DNA of 10,347 bases from an uncultured Arthrobacter sp. (GTDB lineage Bacteria; Actinomycetota; Actinomycetes; Actinomycetales; Micrococcaceae): the NCBI GenBank assembly GCA_937873245.1, contig CALMVY010000135.1:1-10347 (forward strand), read 5' to 3'. A program made the translations under genes and the position numbers. How positions within the stretch are numbered: the first letter of the stretch is position 1; the number at the start of each line of letters is the position of its first letter. The notes beneath the pieces are model-generated. The model ran no database searches. It was not told the origin of the DNA and saw nothing but the letters and a program-made list of their open reading frames with translations. Positions 5,947-10,347 of this stretch are shown here, in pieces.

Positions 5947-6705
5947 ATGGCAACCATCGACCTGAACAGCGACGTCGGCGAGTCCTACGGGCGCTGGAGC
6001 CTGGGGGACGATACGGCGATGTTCCGCTCGGTCTCGAGTGCGAACGTTGCGTGCGGGTTCCACGCCGGTGATCCGAGCGTGATCCGCCGGACCTGCCGCG
6101 AGGCGGTGGCCGCCGGCGTCGTGATCGGCGCCCACGTCGGTTACCGCGACCTGGCCGGTTTCGGCCGCCGCTTCCTGGACATCGACCCGATCGAACTGGC
6201 GGACGACGTCGTCTACCAGATCGGTGCGCTGCAGGCACTGGCCGCCGCAGAAGGCGGCAAGGTCACCTACGTCAAGCCGCACGGCGGGCTCTACAACGCG
6301 ATCGTGGCGCACACCGCGCAGGCCAAGGCCGTGGTCGACGCCGTCAAGTCCGTCGATCCGAACCTGCCCATCCTGGGTTTGCCGGGCTCGGAAGTGCTGC
6401 GGCTGGCCGAGGCCGCCGGGCTCCGCGCCGTGACCGAAGCCTTCGCGGACCGGGCCTACAACCCGGACGGCACCCTGGTGTCCCGCGCGCTGCCCGGAGC
6501 CGTCCTGCACGACCACGCGGAGGTCACCGACCACGTCCTTCGGATGGCCACCGATTCCGCCGTCCGCACCATCGACGGCTCCATCCTGAAGATCCGCGCG
6601 GAGAGCATCTGCGTGCACGGCGACTCCCCGGGAGCCGTCACCATGGCCGCCGCAGTCCGCGAGGCGCTCACCGCCGCCGGTATCAGCACCGCCGCGTTCG
6701 TCTAG
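5947..6705 (+). CDS. pxpA: 5-oxoprolinase subunit A (LamB/YcsF family)
   Basis: A 252-residue LamB/YcsF protein, the A subunit of the prokaryotic ATP-dependent 5-oxoprolinase PxpABC, which opens 5-oxo-L-proline to L-glutamate in the cytoplasm. Family marks run along its length: IDLNSDVGE (4-12), SSANVACGFHAGD (30-42), the GAHVGYRDLAGFGRR segment (61-75; most relatives have Pro after the His), VKPHGGLYN (109-117), a FADRAYNPDGTLVSR stretch and CVHGDSP near the C-terminus. The length matches E. coli PxpA. ATG 5947 is chosen because it puts the conserved first strand at the N-terminus and has a good ribosome site. It is the first gene of a plus-strand run with an MHS symporter, fused PxpB-PxpC and a biotin carboxylase, and it is divergent from a GntR/FCD regulator. 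Assignment is firm at family level; the substrate rests on the full PxpABC set being present. Confidence 0.94.
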   Translation: MATIDLNSDVGESYGRWSLGDDTAMFRSVSSANVACGFHAGDPSVIRRTCREAVAAGVVIGAHVGYRDLAGFGRRFLDIDPIELADDVVYQIGALQALAAAEGGKVTYVKPHGGLYNAIVAHTAQAKAVVDAVKSVDPNLPILGLPGSEVLRLAEAAGLRAVTEAFADRAYNPDGTLVSRALPGAVLHDHAEVTDHVLRMATDSAVRTIDGSILKIRAESICVHGDSPGAVTMAAAVREALTAAGISTAAFV

Positions 6706-6806
6706 GCCGTCCGAACCACCGCTTCACCGGCGCGCATTAGCCAGCGGCGCCACATCAGCACACCCACCCAGCACAGGCAGCATCCCGCACCCTGGAGGAA
6801 AGAATC
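6706..6806 (+). other. Intergenic spacer between pxpA and the MHS transporter gene
   Basis: This 101-base gap is C-rich and carries no obvious promoter, palindrome or terminator. The last 13 bases contain the ribosome site of the transporter gene (GGAGG, 6794-6798, 8 bases before ATG). The two genes are probably cotranscribed. Confidence 0.4.
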
Positions 6807-8144
6807 ATGACCGCACCGCACCAGGCCACTCCGGCCGCCACCAAGAGCAAGGTGCCGCCCGGCGCCCTCAAGGCCTACGCCGCGAGCCTCACCGGCACGT
6901 CCCTGGAGTACTACGACTTCGCGATCTACTCCGTGGCCTCGGCCCTGGTGTTCCCCAAGATCTTCTTCCCCGGCAACAACGAGTTCGTCGGCCTGCTGCT
7001 GTCCTTCTCCGCGTTCGCCGTGGGCTACCTGGCCCGCCCCATCGGCGGTGTGGTCTTCGGCCGGCTCGGCGACAAGATCGGCCGCAAGTACGTCCTCGTC
7101 TTCACCCTGATGCTGATCGGCATCGCGACGGTGCTGATCGGCCTCCTGCCGGGCTACGCGACCATCGGCGTCGCTGCCCCCATCATCCTGGTGCTGCTGC
7201 GCCTGGCCCAGGGCATCGGCGTCGGCGGCGAATGGGGCGGTGCCGTCCTGCTCTCCAGCGAGTTCGGTGACGCCAACAAGCGCGGCTTCTGGTCCTCCGC
7301 CGCGCAGATCGGCCCGCCGGCCGGCAACCTGATGGCCAACGGTGTCCTGGCGATCCTCGCCGCGACCCTCAGCGACGAGGCCTTCCTCTCCTGGGGCTGG
7401 CGCGTCGCCTTCCTCGCCTCCGCCCTCCTGGTGGTCTTCGGCCTGGTGATCCGGCTCAAGCTCGAGGAAACCCCCGTCTTCAAGGCCATCCAGGCCCACG
7501 GCGAGCAGCCCAAGGCCCCCATCAAGGAGGTCTTCACCAAGGAACCCCGCGCCCTCGTGGCAGCCGCCCTCTCCCGCGTCTGCCCCGACGTGCTCTACGC
7601 CCTCTTCACCGTCTTCGTGGCCGTCTACGCCACCAAGGAACTGGGCATGACCACCGGCAACGTCCTCTCCGCCATCCTGATCGGCTCCGCCTTCCAGCTG
7701 GGCCTGATCCCGCTTGCCGGTGCCCTCACGGACCGCTTCAACCGCCGCCTGGTTTACGGCATCGCCGCCGTCGGCACCGCGCTGTACATCCCGCTGTTCT
7801 TCTTCATGATCCAGGGAAAGTCCGTCGCCATGCTCACCCTCGGCGTTGTGATCGGCCTGGCCTTCCACGCCTTCATGTACGGCCCGCAGGCCGCCTACAT
7901 CACCGAGCAGTTCCCCGTCCGGCTGCGCTACGCCGGCAGTTCGCTGGCCTACACGCTGGCCGGCGTCATCGGCGGCGCCGTCGCACCCCTGGTGTTCACC
8001 GCCCTCTACGCCGCCACCGGCAACTGGTACCTGATCGCCGGGTACCTCACGGTCGCCGCGGTCGTGACGGTCGTCGGCCTGGCCCTGGGCCGGAACCCGC
8101 AGACCAAGGAAGAAGAACGGCTCCTGCAGGAAGCCCACGCCTAA
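6807..8144 (+). CDS. MFS transporter, metabolite:H+ symporter (MHS) family
   Basis: A 445-residue, 12-helix inner-membrane symporter of the MHS family (ShiA/KgtP/ProP relatives), which import organic acids and zwitterions with protons. Signatures are LTGTSLEYYDFAIYS in TM1 (28-42), RPIGGVVFGRLGDKIGRK in the TM2-3 loop (77-94, the MFS motif), RLAQGIGVGGEWGGA (132-146) and SWGWRVAF before TM6 (195-202). The second half repeats the six-helix plan. The start at 6807 has a strong GGAGG 8 bases upstream. It sits between pxpA and pxpBC, so it most likely brings in 5-oxoproline or a related lactam or amino acid; this substrate is inferred from context alone. No hydrolase or sensor domain is attached. 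A role in osmolyte or dicarboxylate uptake cannot be excluded. Confidence 0.93.
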   Translation: MTAPHQATPAATKSKVPPGALKAYAASLTGTSLEYYDFAIYSVASALVFPKIFFPGNNEFVGLLLSFSAFAVGYLARPIGGVVFGRLGDKIGRKYVLVFTLMLIGIATVLIGLLPGYATIGVAAPIILVLLRLAQGIGVGGEWGGAVLLSSEFGDANKRGFWSSAAQIGPPAGNLMANGVLAILAATLSDEAFLSWGWRVAFLASALLVVFGLVIRLKLEETPVFKAIQAHGEQPKAPIKEVFTKEPRALVAAALSRVCPDVLYALFTVFVAVYATKELGMTTGNVLSAILIGSAFQLGLIPLAGALTDRFNRRLVYGIAAVGTALYIPLFFFMIQGKSVAMLTLGVVIGLAFHAFMYGPQAAYITEQFPVRLRYAGSSLAYTLAGVIGGAVAPLVFTALYAATGNWYLIAGYLTVAAVVTVVGLALGRNPQTKEEERLLQEAHA

Positions 8145-8190
8145 GCGGCGCGGATCCCATTCGAGGCACCGGCAACGAAGAAGGCAGCTG

Positions 8191-9861
8191 ATGATTGAGA
8201 CAGCGGGGGAAACCCTGGCAGTACAGAAGGCGGCAGCGTCCAAGGTGGGCTCCGTGCGGGCCGTGGGAACCCGCGCGGTACTCGCCGAGCTCTCCGGAAC
8301 CCAGGACGTGCTGGCACTTCAGGCGCTGCTCCTTGAAAACCCGCTGCCGGGCCAGCTGGACGTCCTCGCCGCGGCCGAGACCGTGCTGGTCACGGCGGAC
8401 TCGCCGGCAGCCGCCCGGCGGATCGCCGCCCGGCTGCTCCGGCTCGACCTCACCGCCCCCGTGCAGCGGGACGGCGAGCTGGTGCTCATCGACACCGTGT
8501 ACGACGGCGAGGACCTCGCCGAGGTGGGGCAGCTGACCGGCCTCGCACCCGACGGCGTGATCGCCGCCCACACCGGCCAGATCTGGACCGTTGCCTTCGC
8601 TGGCTTCGCTCCGGGCTTCGGCTACATGGTGGGGGAGAACCAGGATCTCGAGGTGCCGCGGCGCAGCTCGCCGCGCACCGCCGTCCCTGCGGGCTCGGTG
8701 GCGCTGGCCGGCAACTATTCGGCCGTTTACCCGCGCCGCTCGCCGGGCGGCTGGCAGCTGATCGGCCGCACCGGCGCCAGGATGTGGGACCTGGACCGGG
8801 AGCAGCCCGCCCTGGCCGCCCCCGGCCACCGGGTGCAGTTCCGTGCCGTCCGGGACGTCGTGACCCTCGCGCCGGAGCGCCCTGCCCACGCTTCCTCTGC
8901 GGAGGTGGCGTCCGGCCTGCGGATCGTCGCTCCGGGCCTGCAGAGCCTGATCCAAGACCTCGGCCGCTACGGCCACTCCGCCCTGGGCGTGTCCGCCGCC
9001 GGCGCGCTGGACCGCGCCTCGCTGCGCCGGGCCAACCGCCTCGTCGGGAACGCGCCGTCGGCCGCCGCGGTGGAATCTGTCGCCGGCGGGCTGTCGGTCC
9101 AGGCCGTCGGGGACCAGGTCCTCGCCGTCACCGGAGCGCCCGCGGAGCTGACCGTCGAGACACTGTCCCGTGCCGACTCGGTCGATGATGACTTCGACAC
9201 AGCGTGGCGGACCGTCCCGATGGCCACCCCCTTCGCCCTGCTCGACGGCGAAGTCCTGACCACCGGCGCCCCGCAGAGCGGCTTCCGCAGCTACCTCGCC
9301 GTCCGCGGCGGCGTGGACACCGCCCCGGTGCTGGGCAGCCGCTCCACGGACACCATGTCCGGGATCGGCCCCGCACCGCTGGCCGCCGGCCAGCTTCTTG
9401 CCGCCGGCGGGGAAGCCGAGTCCGGCGTCGTCGGACACCCCGAACTGCAGCCGGACTTCCCGGGCACCGGCGTCACCGTGCTCGACGTCGTCCCCGGCCC
9501 CCGCGCCGACTGGTTCGATCAGGCGGCCCTTGACTCATTGTGCGGCCAGGACTGGGAAGTGAAACCGCAGTCCAACCGGGTGGGCATGCGCCTGCAGGGA
9601 ACCCCGCTGCAGCGCACCCGCCAGGGCGAACTCGCCAGCGAGGGCACCGTCGCCGGCGCCCTGCAGGTTCCGCCGGAAGGACTCCCCGTGCTGTTCCTGG
9701 CCGACCACCCGATCACCGGCGGCTACCCGGTGATCGCCGTCGTGGTCGACTCCCAGCTGGACCGCGCCGCCCAGGTCCCGATCGGCGGGAAAATCCGCTT
9801 CCGCTGGGCCGAGATCCCCATCACCGAGAACGCCACCCCCGAACAAGAAGCGAGTAACTGA
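8191..9861 (+). CDS. pxpBC: Fused 5-oxoprolinase subunits B and C (KipI-KipA type)
   Basis: A 556-residue fusion of the two other 5-oxoprolinase subunits. Residues about 20-225 are PxpB (KipI / allophanate-hydrolase subunit 1-like): GFAPGFGYM (138-146), PRRSSPRTAVPAGSVALAG (156-174), SPGGWQLIGRT (184-194). A short linker (about 226-241) leads to PxpC (KipA / subunit 2-like, about 242-545), recognisable by LIQDLGRYGHSALGVSAAGALD (253-274), the QSNRVGMRLQG and ELASEGTVAGALQVPPEG segments and the ADHPITGGYPVIAVV end. In E. coli and Bacillus B and C are separate genes. Together with PxpA it should form the ATP-dependent 5-oxoprolinase. KipI/KipA in B. subtilis also affect the KinA sporulation kinase, but that is not relevant to this lineage. 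ATG 8191 has a modest AAGG upstream. The stop TGA overlaps the next ATG by one base (TGATG), coupling it to the biotin carboxylase gene. Confidence 0.93.
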   Translation: MIETAGETLAVQKAAASKVGSVRAVGTRAVLAELSGTQDVLALQALLLENPLPGQLDVLAAAETVLVTADSPAAARRIAARLLRLDLTAPVQRDGELVLIDTVYDGEDLAEVGQLTGLAPDGVIAAHTGQIWTVAFAGFAPGFGYMVGENQDLEVPRRSSPRTAVPAGSVALAGNYSAVYPRRSPGGWQLIGRTGARMWDLDREQPALAAPGHRVQFRAVRDVVTLAPERPAHASSAEVASGLRIVAPGLQSLIQDLGRYGHSALGVSAAGALDRASLRRANRLVGNAPSAAAVESVAGGLSVQAVGDQVLAVTGAPAELTVETLSRADSVDDDFDTAWRTVPMATPFALLDGEVLTTGAPQSGFRSYLAVRGGVDTAPVLGSRSTDTMSGIGPAPLAAGQLLAAGGEAESGVVGHPELQPDFPGTGVTVLDVVPGPRADWFDQAALDSLCGQDWEVKPQSNRVGMRLQGTPLQRTRQGELASEGTVAGALQVPPEGLPVLFLADHPITGGYPVIAVVVDSQLDRAAQVPIGGKIRFRWAEIPITENATPEQEASN

Positions 9862-10347
9862 TGCGCAAGGTCCTGATCGCCAACCGCGGAGAAATCGCCG
9901 TCCGGATCGCCCGGGCCTGCGACGACGCGCAGCTGGCCTCCGTCGCGGTCTACGCGGACATCGACGCCGACGCCCTGCACGTCTCCGCCGCGGACGAGGC
10001 CTACGCCCTGGGCGGCAACTCGCCCGCGGACACCTACCTGAACATCCCCAAGCTGCTCGCCGCCGCGGCCGCCTCCGGCGCCGACGCCCTCCACCCCGGC
10101 TACGGCTTCCTGTCCGAGAACGCCGACTTCGCCCAGGCCGTGCTGGACGCCGGGCTCACCTGGATCGGTCCCGCCCCGGACGCCATCCGGCTGCTCGGCA
10201 ACAAAATCACCGCCCGCGAGACCGCCGTCCGGGCCGGAGCCCCGCTGGTGGCCGGCAGCGACGGCCCGGTGGAATCCGCCGCCGAGGCCCGCGCCTTCGC
10301 CGAACAGCACGGCCTCCCGATCGCCGTCAAGGCCGCCTTCGGCGGCG
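9861..10347 (+). CDS. accC: Biotin carboxylase subunit (AccC-like), 5' part only
   Basis: The first 162 residues of a biotin carboxylase, cut by the window end. The N-terminal domain is complete: KVLIANRGEIAVRIARAC (3-20), DTYLNIPKLL (57-66), HPGYGFLSENADFA (78-91). The ATP-grasp part has started, with Lys115 (LLGNK) and Lys157 (IAVK), matching the two ATP-binding lysines of E. coli AccC; the break falls inside the glycine-rich loop. The enzyme carboxylates biotin on a carrier protein with ATP and bicarbonate. The ATG overlaps the pxpBC stop by one base, so the two are translated together. Whether the protein is AccC-sized (about 450 residues) or continues into a biotin-carrier domain cannot be seen. 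Its place in a 5-oxoprolinase operon suggests a dedicated carboxylation step rather than general fatty acid synthesis; that is inference. The accC symbol is by homology only. Confidence 0.92.
   Translation, partial: MRKVLIANRGEIAVRIARACDDAQLASVAVYADIDADALHVSAADEAYALGGNSPADTYLNIPKLLAAAAASGADALHPGYGFLSENADFAQAVLDAGLTWIGPAPDAIRLLGNKITARETAVRAGAPLVAGSDGPVESAAEARAFAEQHGLPIAVKAAFGG

Noticed and set aside
6702..8243. Long minus-strand open frame (over 500 codons) opposite the MHS transporter
   Set aside because: It is Gly/Glu/Asp/Gln-rich low-complexity sequence with no domain pattern, exactly antisense to a well-supported 12-TM transporter.
8047..9438. Long minus-strand open frame opposite pxpBC
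   Set aside because: Its composition (Gly/Arg/His/Ala-rich, no hydrophobic core pattern) is that of an antisense shadow. The plus strand carries the clear KipI-KipA motifs.

Overview
The window is high-GC DNA with dense genes, Shine-Dalgarno motifs and overlapping start/stop codons, typical of Actinobacteria. From about position 580 onward, gene content and order (GH1 sugar-uptake operon; GntR / LamB-YcsF / MHS transporter / fused PxpB-PxpC / biotin carboxylase) look like the Arthrobacter/Pseudarthrobacter group (Micrococcaceae). This placement is my inference from gene style, not from a search.

Region 1 (1-about 550): the last codons of an unidentified plus-strand gene converge, 6 bases apart, on a minus-strand gene for a free-standing cobalamin-binding small subunit of the methylmalonyl-/isobutyryl-CoA mutase type. 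Codon use is more extreme here (all ten Glu codons are GAG) than in the next block.

Region 2 (about 551-5028, plus strand): an importer/hydrolase operon. It holds two MalF/MalG-type sugar ABC permeases, a cytoplasmic GH1 beta-glucosidase and a LacI-family regulator. The first three genes are joined by 4-base ATGA overlaps. The layout matches the cellobiose/beta-glucoside cassettes of actinobacteria (CebF-CebG-BglC style), but the substrate-binding protein gene normally found first is absent. The permease start is unclear and has no ribosome binding site. The stretch of about 480-580 may therefore be a recombination or assembly junction.

Region 3 (5086-10347): a 5-oxoproline (pyroglutamate) utilisation locus. 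A minus-strand GntR/FCD regulator is divergent from pxpA, a 12-TM metabolite:H+ symporter, a fused pxpB-pxpC gene and the first half of a biotin carboxylase gene that runs off the window. The 108-base divergent intergenic region carries a perfect 17-base palindrome matching the FadR-type consensus TNGTNNNACNA and a second inverted repeat, so it is a likely autoregulated operator. The symporter probably imports the substrate, PxpA with PxpBC would open it to glutamate with ATP, and the role of the biotin carboxylase is the open question.

No stretch over 300 bases lacks a gene. I see no tRNA, rRNA, CRISPR array or insertion sequence.
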